Shown one piece after another: positions 47,813-56,803 of a stretch of DNA of 64,000 bases (the first letter of the stretch is position 1; every line of letters begins with the position of its first letter). The notes under the pieces were generated by a model. It ran no database searches and was not told the origin of the DNA. It saw nothing but the letters and a program-made list of their open reading frames with translations. A program made the position numbers and the translations under genes. The stretch is from Paenibacillus mangrovi (GTDB lineage: Bacteria > Bacillota > Bacilli > Paenibacillales > Paenibacillaceae), in assembly GCF_022898935.1 (NCBI RefSeq), contig NZ_JALIRP010000005.1, positions 124,001-188,000 on the forward strand. Direction: 5' to 3'.

Positions 47813-49060
47813 CTAGTAGTTCAATTCAGGATAGAGCGGATACTGATCCGTCAGTTCTTTCACGAGGGCAGCAGCCTTGGTCAGAACCGTATCATCGTTA
47901 GGCTGTTTCAGCGTCATCGCGATGATTTGGCCGATTTTCACCATAGCGTTCTCATCCATGCCGCGGGAAGTAGCCGCAGGCGTACCGATCCGGATACCGC
48001 TGGTTACAAACGGGCTGGTCGGATCAAATGGAATGGCATTCTTGTTGACCGTGATGCCGATCGAGTCGAGTACCTTTTCCGCATCTTTACCGGTAATGTT
48101 CACACTGCGCGTATCCACCAGCATCAAGTGGTTGTCTGTTCCGCCGGATACGATGTTCAGTCCTTCGCTGATCAGGGTTTCAGCCAGAACCTTGGCATTT
48201 TTCACGACGTTTTCGGCATAGGTCTTGAAGGAAGGATCAAGAGCTTCGCCGAGCGCTACAGCCTTAGAGGCGATCACATGCATCAGCGGTCCGCCTTGGG
48301 AGCCTGGGAATACCGCTTTATCAATCGCTTGTGCCCATGGCTTTCTGCACAAGATCATGCCGCCGCGAGGTCCGCGAAGCGTTTTGTGCGTCGTTGTCGT
48401 TACGAAATGGGCATGAGGCACAGGGCTTTGATGCACGCCTGCGGCAACAAGGCCAGCAATATGCGCCATATCAACCATGAACAATGCACCCACGTCATTC
48501 GCAATGGAAGCAAAGGCTTCGAAATCGATAGTACGCGGATAAGCGCTGGCACCAGCAACGATCAGACGAGGACGATGCTTGAAGGCTGCTTTACGGACTT
48601 GATCATAGTCAATCAGGAAGCTGTCTTCCTGAACGCCATAGGCCACAAAGTTGTAGAGGAGTCCAGATGCGTTGACAGGGCTGCCGTGAGTCAGGTGTCC
48701 GCCATGGGCAAGGTTCATGCCAAGCACTGTGTCGCCAGGATTAAGGGCAGCAAGGTAAACAGCCATATTTGCCTGCGCGCCGGAATGCGGCTGTACATTG
48801 GCATGCTCTGCACCAAACAATTGCTTCGCACGGTCGCGGGCAATATCCTCAACGATATCGACGCGCTCGCAGCCGCCATAGTAACGTTTGCCAGGATAGC
48901 CTTCTGCATATTTGTTCGTCAGGACGGAGCCCATAGCTTCCATAACCGCTTCACTGACAATGTTCTCCGAGGCAATCAGCTCGATGTTGCTGCGCTGACG
49001 CTTCAATTCCAAATTCATCGCATCCAAAACAGCCGGGTCCTTCTTACGCAATTGATCCAT
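47813..49060 (-). CDS. glyA: serine hydroxymethyltransferase
   Basis: PLP enzyme converting serine and tetrahydrofolate to glycine and methylene-THF. 415 aa. N-terminal [21 protein letters not shown], the [19 protein letters not shown] loop, [13 protein letters not shown], and the PLP-lysine motif [17 protein letters not shown]. Located between ywlG and upp as in Bacillus. Confidence 0.98.
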   Translation of the reverse strand: MDQLRKKDPAVLDAMNLELKRQRSNIELIASENIVSEAVMEAMGSVLTNKYAEGYPGKRYYGGCERVDIVEDIARDRAKQLFGAEHANVQPHSGAQANMAVYLAALNPGDTVLGMNLAHGGHLTHGSPVNASGLLYNFVAYGVQEDSFLIDYDQVRKAAFKHRPRLIVAGASAYPRTIDFEAFASIANDVGALFMVDMAHIAGLVAAGVHQSPVPHAHFVTTTTHKTLRGPRGGMILCRKPWAQAIDKAVFPGSQGGPLMHVIASKAVALGEALDPSFKTYAENVVKNAKVLAETLISEGLNIVSGGTDNHLMLVDTRSVNITGKDAEKVLDSIGITVNKNAIPFDPTSPFVTSGIRIGTPAATSRGMDENAMVKIGQIIAMTLKQPNDDTVLTKAAALVKELTDQYPLYPELNY

Positions 49061-49129
49061 AATTCCTAGTTCCTCCCTTGAGTGTGAACTCTCTTTTTTG
49101 TACAGTATCCTTGATGAAATCCTCTGTTG

Positions 49130-49738
49130 TTAATCGCAAAGATGTGCATTGCCCTCTTCAGACTTAGCATCCCATTTGTATACGGCGCGTTCTCCGCCAA
49201 TCAGCTTCGGCCGGGTATAAGCCGCATTTACACGCGCATTCCCGACATAGCGGAGCTGTGTCCGGTAAGGAACGGCGACACGCCGCAGATGCATGCCAAT
49301 CAACGTCTCGCCGATATCGATACCGGCATCCGCCTCAATAGCTTCCGCAAGGCACGGATTCTTCATGGAGCGGTATGCGCTGCTCGCCATGGAGCCACCA
49401 GCCTTCGGAACAGGCACGGCAGCCACCTCAGTCAGTCTTAGACTCGTTAAAAGGGAACGTTCCATGACCAGCGCGCGGTTTAAGTGCTCGCAGCACTGGA
49501 ATACGACATCAAAACCAAATTCGGCCCGAACCTCTAGAATGCCCTCCAGCAGCTCATTTGCCACTTCAAGGGCACCCGAGGTTCCGATTCGTTGGCCTGC
49601 CACCTCGCTGGTGCTGGCACCGATAACGACAACCTTGCCCGGTCCCAGCGCTGCGGTTTCCGCCAGCTCGCGTAAAATGCCCGACACTTGCTCTTTTAGT
49701 GAAACTTCCGATGGAACACCATGACCGATGTTTTCCAT
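49130..49738 (-). CDS. ywlG: TIGR01440/DUF436 family protein YwlG
   Basis: A 202-aa cytosolic protein of unknown function conserved next to rpiB and glyA in Bacillales. Characteristic segments: VVVIGASTSEVAGQRIGTSGALEVA, VVFQCCEHLNRALVMER and GIDIGETLIGMHLRRVAVP. It follows rpiB closely (12 bases), so co-transcription is likely. Confidence 0.9.
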   Translation of the reverse strand: MENIGHGVPSEVSLKEQVSGILRELAETAALGPGKVVVIGASTSEVAGQRIGTSGALEVANELLEGILEVRAEFGFDVVFQCCEHLNRALVMERSLLTSLRLTEVAAVPVPKAGGSMASSAYRSMKNPCLAEAIEADAGIDIGETLIGMHLRRVAVPYRTQLRYVGNARVNAAYTRPKLIGGERAVYKWDAKSEEGNAHLCD

Positions 49739-49750
49739 ACGAACACCTCC

Positions 49751-50206
49751 CTAATGCTGCAGATAACGGTCCTCAATAGCTTTGATTTTGTTTACGCGTC
49801 CAACATGCCGCTCTCCTTCACTGAACGGCGTGCCGATCCAGATCTTCGCAATTTCCTGTGCGAGGCCGGGACCAATAACGCGTTCACCCATGGCCAGTAC
49901 GTTCGAGTCGTTGTGATCTCTGGTCGCTTTGGCGGAGAATACATCATGCACCAAAGCGCAGCGGATGCCCGGAACCTTGTTGGCAGCAATGCTCATGCCA
50001 ATCCCTGTTCCGCAAATCAAAATGCCGCGATCAGCCTCACCCGAAGCAACCAGCTCGCAAACAGGCAGGGCATAGTCCGGATAATCCACGGAGTCAGCGC
50101 AGTTGCACCCCACGTCCACAACAACATGGCCCATCTCCTGAATAACGGCAATGATGTCTTCTTTCAAGCGTACTCCCCCGTGGTCTGTTCCTACAGCAAT
50201 TTTCAT
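49751..50206 (-). CDS. rpiB: ribose-5-phosphate isomerase B
   Basis: Pentose-phosphate isomerase, 151 aa. GTDHGGVRLKEDI at the N-terminus (substrate Asp8-His9), catalytic C65 in GILICGTGIGMSIAANK, and HNDSNVLAMGERVIG. It ends the ywl-type cluster. Its ATG lies in a gap after the ywlE terminator, so it has its own promoter somewhere in 50207-50320, which I could not place. Confidence 0.95.
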   Translation of the reverse strand: MKIAVGTDHGGVRLKEDIIAVIQEMGHVVVDVGCNCADSVDYPDYALPVCELVASGEADRGILICGTGIGMSIAANKVPGIRCALVHDVFSAKATRDHNDSNVLAMGERVIGPGLAQEIAKIWIGTPFSEGERHVGRVNKIKAIEDRYLQH

Positions 50207-50321
50207 CTTTCGATAAACCTCCCTGAAATTTCGTGCTTCCTAAGACTTCTTGTACCATTATACCCTATTTCAGAGCCGCAAGATGAAAATAACCAGACAA
50301 AGTGGAGCAGCTGTTCAAATA

Positions 50322-50361
50322 CAAAAAAGAGCAGTCCGCGGATAACCGCAGAATTGCTCTT
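50322..50361 (-). terminator. ywlE terminator
   Basis: Minus strand: AGAGCAATTCTGCGG / CCGCGGACTGCTCT stem with one interior mismatch and a 4-base loop, then six T. Confidence 0.85.
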
Positions 50362-50497
50362 CGCCCAGGCGACCGGCCGTATCTTCCGGTGCTCCATCGT
50401 GGTTTGATCCACATTTGTCGCCAGTTACACCGGAACCGAGTATTTTTCACAACCATCATAAAACATTCAAGACCGAAAAGCAATGAGTAATATTCCG

Positions 50498-51085
50498 TCA
50501 GGAAGAATGAAGCGACTCCAGCTTGTCCAGCAAACGCTCAATCGCCGTGCGGATTTCTGCCGCCGCTAAGTCATAGTCCTCCCGAGATCCGCCAAACGGA
50601 TCGGAAATATCAAAGCTTGGCATCCGCTGCTGGATTTCAATTAGCCGCTCCCGCTCCTCATCGCTTAAATGCTGCCCCAATGAGCGCTTGACCTCCCAGG
50701 TTGCATACAGGCTGTCCAGTTCTGCCATATCATTCAGCACGTCCGTATCGTTCTCCGCATATTCCTTCAGCGTGAATACCTTGTCAGCCGCCTGTGGAAA
50801 ACTCCGGATCACATGCTGCTTGTGCCCCCCAGTCAGTGTAAGAATCAGATCGGACCAATTCACCGCCTCAGCCTGAAGCGATTTGGACATCAACCGATCA
50901 TCAATATCATGGTCGCGCAGGACCGCCTCCGCATGGCGGGACATCGACATTCCGTCCATCGCCGCCACACCGGCCGAGCGTGCCTCAACCTCAACACCGC
51001 GCTCCATCGCCATTTTACGGAGAAGAGCCTCTGCCATCGGACTGCGGCACGTGTTCCCTGTACACACAAATAAGATATGCTTCAC
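50498..51085 (-). CDS. ywlE: YwlE-type protein arginine phosphatase, enlarged
   Basis: Low-molecular-weight phosphatase fold. In Bacillus, YwlE reverses protein-arginine phosphorylation by McsB. The active-site loop is CTGNTCRS (C8, with Thr at position 12 where tyrosine phosphatases usually have Ile), the residue that favours phosphoarginine. The C-terminal acid lies in DPFGG. The gene is 195 codons, about 45 longer than B. subtilis YwlE: an acidic helix-like insert (about residues 108-160) lies between VFTLKEY and DPFGG. GTG 51085 is chosen because GGAGG lies 10 bases upstream; the GTG at 51097 is inside that site. Confidence 0.88.
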   Translation of the reverse strand: MKHILFVCTGNTCRSPMAEALLRKMAMERGVEVEARSAGVAAMDGMSMSRHAEAVLRDHDIDDRLMSKSLQAEAVNWSDLILTLTGGHKQHVIRSFPQAADKVFTLKEYAENDTDVLNDMAELDSLYATWEVKRSLGQHLSDEERERLIEIQQRMPSFDISDPFGGSREDYDLAAAEIRTAIERLLDKLESLHSS

Positions 51086-51238
51086 GTCTACCCGCACCTC
51101 CCGGATTGTTCTTTGGCGATTATTGTATATGAAAAACGTCTATCGGTAAACTTTCATGGAAGACAGACCGCCTTTAACGGATGTTTTTCTTGCGATATTA
51201 GGATAACACAACCTAGAGGCTTATATTTTCTAATATCT

Positions 51239-51799
51239 TCAAAAGATAAAGGTCAGGCCAAATCCCAGCAGGATGACGCCTCCCAGCGCCTCCCCGAAAT
51301 CTCCTAAATTGCGGCTCACCCTACGGCCCAGCAGGAGTCCCATCACCGACATCGCAGCTCCACAAATCCCAAAAGCCAAAACTGTGAAAATCAGATTGCT
51401 TTGGAACATCCCAAGCGACACTCCAACTGAAAAGGAATCCACACTGACGCTTAAGGAAAAGAGGATCATCCCGATCAGTGAGCGATGGTCAATCATGCGG
51501 GTTTCTCCACTTTTAGTGGAACTTAGGACCATGTGAGCACCAAGCAAAATCAACAATCCTCCCGCGGCATAGGTGGTCACCTGTCCGAGCAGAGAGCTGA
51601 CATATTGCCCCGTAAACATACCGAAAAGCGGCATCAGAATATGAAAAAAACCGATAAGCACACTGATTTTGATCACATGCAGCAGACGGATTCCCTTCAT
51701 GCCAATGCCGACCCCCAAGGAAAAAGCGTCCATTCCCAGAGCGGCGGCCATAATCAGAATTGTAATCAGCTGCCCTAAGCTGGCAGATGTCTCAAACAT
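51239..51799 (-). CDS. mntP: MntP/YwlD-like putative manganese efflux membrane protein
   Basis: A 187-codon, six-segment membrane protein. Family repeats GMDAFSLGVGIGMK and SVDSFSVGVSLGMF each carry the conserved Asp in the membrane that is expected to bind metal. ATG 51799 is chosen for GGGGGAGTTGGA upstream; the longer frame to 51856 has none. In Bacillus the equivalent gene ywlD occupies the same place between ywlC and ywlE. Confidence 0.88.
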   Translation of the reverse strand: MFETSASLGQLITILIMAAALGMDAFSLGVGIGMKGIRLLHVIKISVLIGFFHILMPLFGMFTGQYVSSLLGQVTTYAAGGLLILLGAHMVLSSTKSGETRMIDHRSLIGMILFSLSVSVDSFSVGVSLGMFQSNLIFTVLAFGICGAAMSVMGLLLGRRVSRNLGDFGEALGGVILLGFGLTFIF

Positions 51800-51894
51800 T
51801 CCAACTCCCCCATGTCCGTTAAGTTCTTGTACAACCATATGCGGACAAGAGGACAATCATGACTTGTACATGACGTACAAGCTAGGTGGCAGAC

Positions 51895-53025
51895 TTAGCC
51901 AATACGAATTACCGTTTGCCCGGCGGCCTTGCGGAGCCGGTTCATAATAGCTGCACCAAGCCCCTCTTCCGGACATGCCTCGGATAAAATAAAGCTGATA
52001 TTCTGCTCATCCATCCGGCGCAGCGCTGCATATAACCGGTGTGCAGCCGTGCCCAGATCAGACAAGCTGCCGAGCGATTCGACACAATCGGCATCATACA
52101 TGCCAATATGCTCTTCAAACGCAAGTACACCCGTCCGTTCTCCACGCTGCGCGGCTTCATGCAAATTTTTGTTGATGTAGTCCGACACTTCGGATGCTGC
52201 GCCGGTTATAATGCTCAGCGATCCTTTTGGCGCGTAGTGGGTGTATTTCATCCCTGGCGCCCGGGGTGCCAGATCGCTGGCAGTTCCTGATTCAGGCAGA
52301 AGTGCGGGATCCAGCCGGACGGGAGCTCCAGCAGCCAGCGCCAGCTGCTCCAGCGTTACGCCCCCGGGACGGAGTACCGTTACACTCCCGTCCTCCAATA
52401 CCTGTATGACCGTCGATTCCACACCAACACCCGTTGCACCAGCGTCGACGATCCCGTCAATGGCACCGCCGAGATCCTCCAGCACATGGCTGGCGAGGGT
52501 CGGACTGGGACGTCCGGAGCGGTTCGCGCTTGGAGCTGCAACCGGGCATTCGGATTCCTCGATCAGAGCCAGCGCCACCGGATGGTCCGGCATGCGGATG
52601 CCTACGGTATCAAGCCCTGCCGTCACGCGGGGCGAGAGCACATCCGGCTTGACCGGAAGCACGACTGTCAGCGGTCCCGGCCAAAAGGCTTTCATCAGCT
52701 TGCGTGCTGTAGGACTCACCTGCTCCACTAATCCTTCCAGCTGATCGTTCCTGGAAATATGAACAATAAGCGGATTATCCGAAGGTCTCCCCTTCGCAGC
52801 AAACACCGCTTCCACAGCTGCCGTTAAACGAGCATCCGCCCCAAGTCCGTACACCGTCTCGGTTGGAAAAGCCACGACACCGCCTTCGCGGAGGATTGCA
52901 GCCGCCTCCCTCAGCTGCACCTGCAGCTTGGCCGGTTCGGATACCGTGCCTGAATCAATATGCCAATATGGAGTGGACGGTTTACCGCCTGTCCCGTTTT
53001 CTTGTTCTGTATGTGACATTTCCAT
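51895..53025 (-). CDS. ywlC: threonylcarbamoyl-AMP synthase (Sua5/YwlC)
   Basis: Makes threonylcarbamoyl-AMP for the t6A modification of tRNA. 376 aa: N-terminal YrdC domain (residues about 35-220) with FPTETVYGLGAD, KGRPSDNPLIVHI and SANRSGRPSPT, then a Sua5 C-terminal domain (about 250-376, GMKYTHYAPKG). This is the longer Sua5 form. Start codon is one of two nearby ATGs (53025 or 53019) and the ribosome binding site is weak. Confidence 0.92.
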   Translation of the reverse strand: MEMSHTEQENGTGGKPSTPYWHIDSGTVSEPAKLQVQLREAAAILREGGVVAFPTETVYGLGADARLTAAVEAVFAAKGRPSDNPLIVHISRNDQLEGLVEQVSPTARKLMKAFWPGPLTVVLPVKPDVLSPRVTAGLDTVGIRMPDHPVALALIEESECPVAAPSANRSGRPSPTLASHVLEDLGGAIDGIVDAGATGVGVESTVIQVLEDGSVTVLRPGGVTLEQLALAAGAPVRLDPALLPESGTASDLAPRAPGMKYTHYAPKGSLSIITGAASEVSDYINKNLHEAAQRGERTGVLAFEEHIGMYDADCVESLGSLSDLGTAAHRLYAALRRMDEQNISFILSEACPEEGLGAAIMNRLRKAAGQTVIRIG

Positions 53026-53058
53026 CCCGTCTTTCTGCTTTAGTGATCATCCAGTATC

Positions 53059-53097
53059 TAAAAAAGCGCCAAGGCCCCAGCAAGAAGCTGCGGCCTG
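53059..53097 (-). terminator. probable terminator after spoIIR
   Basis: Minus strand: AGGCCGCAG / CTGGGGCCT stem with a 7-base loop. The T run comes about 8 bases later, so the match is imperfect. Confidence 0.5.
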
Positions 53098-53293
53098 ATA
53101 ACCGCCAAACCTCTAACCAATGGGCATAAGCACTTTATTTATATAAATTGAACTGAAGAATAGGTACCTATCTCTTTGATCAAGAAGATGGAGGATTAAA
53201 CTTTAGTTCAATTTATTCCGGTAACATTTTTCTTAAATATATTAACACAGATCAGACCAAAGGGTATATCTCCTCTGACGGATCAGGAATGCT

Positions 53294-54043
53294 CTAAAAC
53301 AACGACTTGAACCAGCTGACAATCCCTTCAAACAAATCCCAGAGGAAGAAACGGACTTGCGGCTCGGATGCTTTGACCGGCGCTGTATCAGTAGATTTCA
53401 CGGATTGCCCCTTTGCCTCAGCTGGATTATAGGCTGTCTTCTTCACTTTACCTGCTTGCTCCTTGGGCGTCTCTGCCTTCGCCGCTGCCGGCTGCGCAGC
53501 TGCATCGCCGCTTCCCGCATCGATAAAGCACAGCGGCGGGAACAGGACGCACCACCAGTTTTGGCCTCTGCCCGCGCCAAGCGTTATCCGCAGCGCTTCA
53601 TAGTTGCCAGCCGGGTATACCGTCCCTCCGTACAATTTCGTCGGAAACGGAACAATCCCAAGCTCCACATGATATTCGTATCCGATCCCTCTTTTCTCAA
53701 GCTCTCTTCCGACGAGATCATTCAGCTCCGGGAGATGCTCGCGGATCGTTTCTCGCGCTTCATCCAGGCTTTGCGGATCTTCCAGCTCCTTGACCCAGCT
53801 GTCCATTTGGGCAACCACCGCATCGCGGATTTCACGTTTGACCAGCTGATCATCCGGGTTATCCGAATTAGCTAGAATCCGAAGGCGAATGGACTCTTGA
53901 GGAATAGGCCCCCCAGCCAACGCCGCATCCGTTTTTTGAGCATCCCAAGTCATCGCGAGCATAAACATCATACAAAAAATAATGGCTGTATTCTTAACGA
54001 GTGACCGGAGACGGTCTTCCTTTTCCTGATGGTTCCTGTACAT
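53294..54043 (-). CDS. spoIIR: SpoIIR forespore signalling protein
   Basis: Secreted from the forespore, it triggers SpoIIGA to activate sigma-E in the mother cell. 249 aa. Signal segment at about residues 18-36, then the SpoIIR core RLRILANSDNPDDQLVKREIRDAVV ... LPELNDLVGRELEKRGIGYEYHVELGIVPFPTKLYGGTVYPAGNYEALRITLGAGRGQNWWCVLFPPLCFID. A Lys/Ala/Pro-rich C-terminal extension of about 60 residues ends in a hydrophobic patch (LWDLFEGIVSWFKSLF), longer than in B. subtilis. It lies near prfA-prmC as in Bacillus. Confidence 0.95.
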   Translation of the reverse strand: MYRNHQEKEDRLRSLVKNTAIIFCMMFMLAMTWDAQKTDAALAGGPIPQESIRLRILANSDNPDDQLVKREIRDAVVAQMDSWVKELEDPQSLDEARETIREHLPELNDLVGRELEKRGIGYEYHVELGIVPFPTKLYGGTVYPAGNYEALRITLGAGRGQNWWCVLFPPLCFIDAGSGDAAAQPAAAKAETPKEQAGKVKKTAYNPAEAKGQSVKSTDTAPVKASEPQVRFFLWDLFEGIVSWFKSLF

Positions 54044-54086
54044 ACCGATCGTACCCCCTCTATCAAATCTTTCTATGATAATGACC

Positions 54087-54115
54087 AGTATGTCCGGAGT
54101 TGATAGAGTCTAAAC
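54087..54115 (-). promoter_or_regulatory. sigma-F-like promoter of spoIIR
   Basis: Minus strand: -35 GTTTA (54111-54115), 15-base spacer, -10 GGACATACT (54087-54095). It fits the sigma-F pattern with one mismatch, and spoIIR is a known sigma-F target. Confidence 0.5.
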
Positions 54116-54143
54116 CTCTGTTTCTATAAATCTATTATTTTAA

Positions 54144-54199
54144 CAAAAAAAGACCGCCTCACATGTCCTTAAATGAAGGATTGGAGAGCGGTCTTTTTT
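54144..54199 (-). terminator. terminator after the downstream SEDS gene
   Basis: AAAGACCGC / GCGGTCTTT outer stem with an inner TCCTT-AAGGA hairpin and T runs on both strands. It is 11 bases past the stop at 54210. Confidence 0.85.
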
Positions 54200-54209
54200 T
54201 TCTATGCCA

Positions 54210-55394
54210 TCAGGCATGCTTGGTTGCAGAAATCTTCTGCGTTGCCGGGGTAAAGAGGTCTTCACTTACTTCGTGACCATGAACACGCACACTCATCACG
54301 ATGCCGACACTGGCCATATTGATGATGAGCGAGGTACCGCCGTAGCTGATGAACGGCAGCGTAATGCCGGTCAGCGGCATCAGTCCGATAAAGGCGCCAA
54401 TGTTCTCAAAAATCTGATAGAGCAGCATCGAGATGACGCCAACAATCAGCAGCGGTCCGGCACGATCCCGGCATTCCAGGCAGATCAGAATCATCCGGTG
54501 AATCAGGATAAAATAGAGCAGCAAAAGAACAGAGGATCCAACAAACCCGAACTCCTCGGCAATTTCCACAAAGATGGAGTCTGAATACGTATAAGGTACG
54601 CGGCCCGACTGCACCGAGGTCCCCTTCATATAGCCTTCACCCAACATGCCGCCGGAGGCAATGGCCAGCTTGGCATTTTTCGTATGGTATGAGGCTTTCG
54701 CCGTCGCTTTGTCCGGAACCAGCCACGGGTCAATCCGCTCCGTCCAGTGCTCACGGTTTATTTTTTTCATAAACTGATGAACGTTATCGTAAAAGTGAAT
54801 ATATGCAAATATTCCGCCTATCGCAACTGCCGCCAATATCACTAGAGCGATAAACGCGTGCAAAAACTTGATGTTGCCAACCCATAATAAGCCTAGCAAA
54901 ATAAGCACGTAGCTTAGCGCGTTACCCAAGTCGTTCTGAATCATAACAAGCGCGAACGGTATGAACGTCAAACCGCAGATCGGCAGCACATCCGACCACA
55001 AGGACAGCTCGGCTTTCTGCCTTTTCATCAGTTGGTAGGTCAGGAAAATAATCAAAATCAGCTTGAACATCTCGGCTGGCTGAAAGCTGAAGCCGCCTAG
55101 CTTAAGCCAACCTTGGGCGCCGTTAAGGTCCGATCCAAAGAAGTTGACGGCGATCAAAAGCGCAATGCCGAATAGATAAATATAAAGCGCATATTTAACA
55201 AACACCTTGTAGTCCAATAATATCAGCCCAAAAAATATGACAAAAGCCAATATATAAAAATAAAGCATTTTGATATGGTAGCCTTCGAACTTGGTCCCCG
55301 CGGTGACACTGTATATGGCCATGATACTGATGCCCATAAAGATCAGAAGTATGAACACGACGATATAATCCACTTTTTTCAGCTTTTGAAGCAT
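54210..55394 (-). CDS. SEDS glycosyltransferase (RodA/FtsW/SpoVE family), copy 1
   Basis: Polytopic (about ten membrane segments) peptidoglycan polymerase. 394 aa. SEDS landmarks: GWLKLGGFSFQPAEMFKLILIIF, LQNDLGNALSYV-type motif (MIQNDLGNALSYVLIL), PYTYSDSIFVEIAEEFGFVGS (the Asp is the predicted catalytic acid), and FIGLMPLTGITLPFISYGGTSLIINM. RodA is more likely than FtsW from the NIGAFIG and MKGTSVQ phrases. It is highly similar over its length to the gene 94 bases upstream, so the pair looks like a tandem duplication. It lies between that copy and spoIIR. Confidence 0.88.
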   Translation of the reverse strand: MLQKLKKVDYIVVFILLIFMGISIMAIYSVTAGTKFEGYHIKMLYFYILAFVIFFGLILLDYKVFVKYALYIYLFGIALLIAVNFFGSDLNGAQGWLKLGGFSFQPAEMFKLILIIFLTYQLMKRQKAELSLWSDVLPICGLTFIPFALVMIQNDLGNALSYVLILLGLLWVGNIKFLHAFIALVILAAVAIGGIFAYIHFYDNVHQFMKKINREHWTERIDPWLVPDKATAKASYHTKNAKLAIASGGMLGEGYMKGTSVQSGRVPYTYSDSIFVEIAEEFGFVGSSVLLLLYFILIHRMILICLECRDRAGPLLIVGVISMLLYQIFENIGAFIGLMPLTGITLPFISYGGTSLIINMASVGIVMSVRVHGHEVSEDLFTPATQKISATKHA

Positions 55395-55488
55395 TTGCTA
55401 TCCTCCTGTGCAGGGCTATTCCGTCCCTTCTTGCCGTGATACTTATCGAATCTTACTTATCTATTGTAAAGGAACAGCCATGCCAGAT

Positions 55489-56718
55489 TCAATTCCTGAT
55501 AAATCCATTACGGATACGCTGGAAAGTCCTGCTGAACCAGCTCCCCTCTACCGGCTTCTCTGACAGCGGAAACGGCTCCTCCTCTTCCTGTCCATAAATG
55601 CAGATGCTCATGACAATTCCAACGCTCATCATATTGATGAGCAGCGAAGTTCCGCCATAACTGATAAAAGGAAGTGTAATGCCGGTCAGCGGCATCAGCC
55701 CGATAAAGGCTCCGATATTGACGAAAATCTGGTACACGAACATCATGATAATGCCCGTAATAAGATAGGGCCCCGCTCGGTCGCGGCAATCCGCCGCAAT
55801 CAGGACCATCCGGTGAATCAGAATGAAGTAGAGCAGCAGCAGGACGGAGGAACCGATAAATCCGTATTCCTCGGCCACCTGTACGAATATAGAATCGGCA
55901 TAAGCCAGCGGAATCCGATCGGACTGGATCGACGTTCCTTTCATATAGCCTTTGCCTTCAATGCCGCCCGAACCGATGGCCAGCTTCGCATTGTACGTCT
56001 GCCAGCTGACATCGCGGGAGGCCAGATCTGGCACAAGCCACGGATCAAAACGCGCGATCCAGTGCTTTTTGCCGAGATCGTCCCGGATGAGCTTGACCGC
56101 TTGGTCATGATAATGGATATAGGCCTGAATGCCGCTGAATATGGCAGCTGCGGCCACGGCCAATGCGATAAGCGCATGTGTAAATTTGATATTCCCGATC
56201 CAGAGGAGTCCGGCCAGGATCATCAAGTAGCTGAGTGCATTGCCAAGATCGTTCTGAGCCATGACGAGCACCCACGGTACCAGTGTTACGATCACAAGTG
56301 GTACCACATCACTCCAGAAGGAAAGGTGGTTTTTGCGCTTTCGCAATAGCATATAGGAAAGGAAGATGATAAGGAATAATTTGAACAATTCGGCCGGCTG
56401 CAGGCTGAGTCCGCCCGGGAGCGTTAGCCAGCCCTTGGCTCCGTAATACTCGTTGCCGACGAACAATACCAGCACCAGCAGCATGAGGCCAAAGAGATAA
56501 ATATATACGGCATACTTGATCAGCAGCTTGTAGCTGACCAGCGAGAAACCCAAAAAGGCCACGAAGCCGACTGCATAATATACAGCCATACGTTCCGTGT
56601 AATGTCCGACCTTCGGCCTGCCTGTAGTAACGCTGTAGATGGAAAATAGACTGAAGACCATGAGCGCGAGCAGGATCAGAATGATGGACATGTCCATCCG
56701 TTTGAATTTCTGCAGCAT
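55489..56718 (-). CDS. SEDS glycosyltransferase (RodA/FtsW/SpoVE family), copy 2
   Basis: A 409-aa paralogue of the gene at 54210-55394, with the same motifs: GWLTLPGGLSLQPAELFKLFLIIF, MAQNDLGNALSYLMIL, PLAYADSIFVQVAEEYGFIGS, FIGLMPLTGITLPFISYGGTSLLINM. It has a longer C-terminus (about 30 residues, charged: QEEEEPFPLSEK ... RTFQRIRNGFIRN). It is likely co-transcribed with copy 1 and with prmC-prfA upstream. Which of the two acts in elongation, division or sporulation cannot be read from sequence. Confidence 0.88.
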   Translation of the reverse strand: MLQKFKRMDMSIILILLALMVFSLFSIYSVTTGRPKVGHYTERMAVYYAVGFVAFLGFSLVSYKLLIKYAVYIYLFGLMLLVLVLFVGNEYYGAKGWLTLPGGLSLQPAELFKLFLIIFLSYMLLRKRKNHLSFWSDVVPLVIVTLVPWVLVMAQNDLGNALSYLMILAGLLWIGNIKFTHALIALAVAAAAIFSGIQAYIHYHDQAVKLIRDDLGKKHWIARFDPWLVPDLASRDVSWQTYNAKLAIGSGGIEGKGYMKGTSIQSDRIPLAYADSIFVQVAEEYGFIGSSVLLLLYFILIHRMVLIAADCRDRAGPYLITGIIMMFVYQIFVNIGAFIGLMPLTGITLPFISYGGTSLLINMMSVGIVMSICIYGQEEEEPFPLSEKPVEGSWFSRTFQRIRNGFIRN

Positions 56719-56803
56719 GCAGCATCCTCCAATTTCGTTCAGGAATCAGCGAAATCAATGCCTAAGTATCTCTATTGTAGTTTAAACCAGATGCAAAAGA
56801 AAA

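Noticed and set aside
50203..50412. 69-codon minus-strand ORF between ywlE and rpiB
   Set aside because: It covers the ywlE terminator hairpin and has no ribosome binding site.
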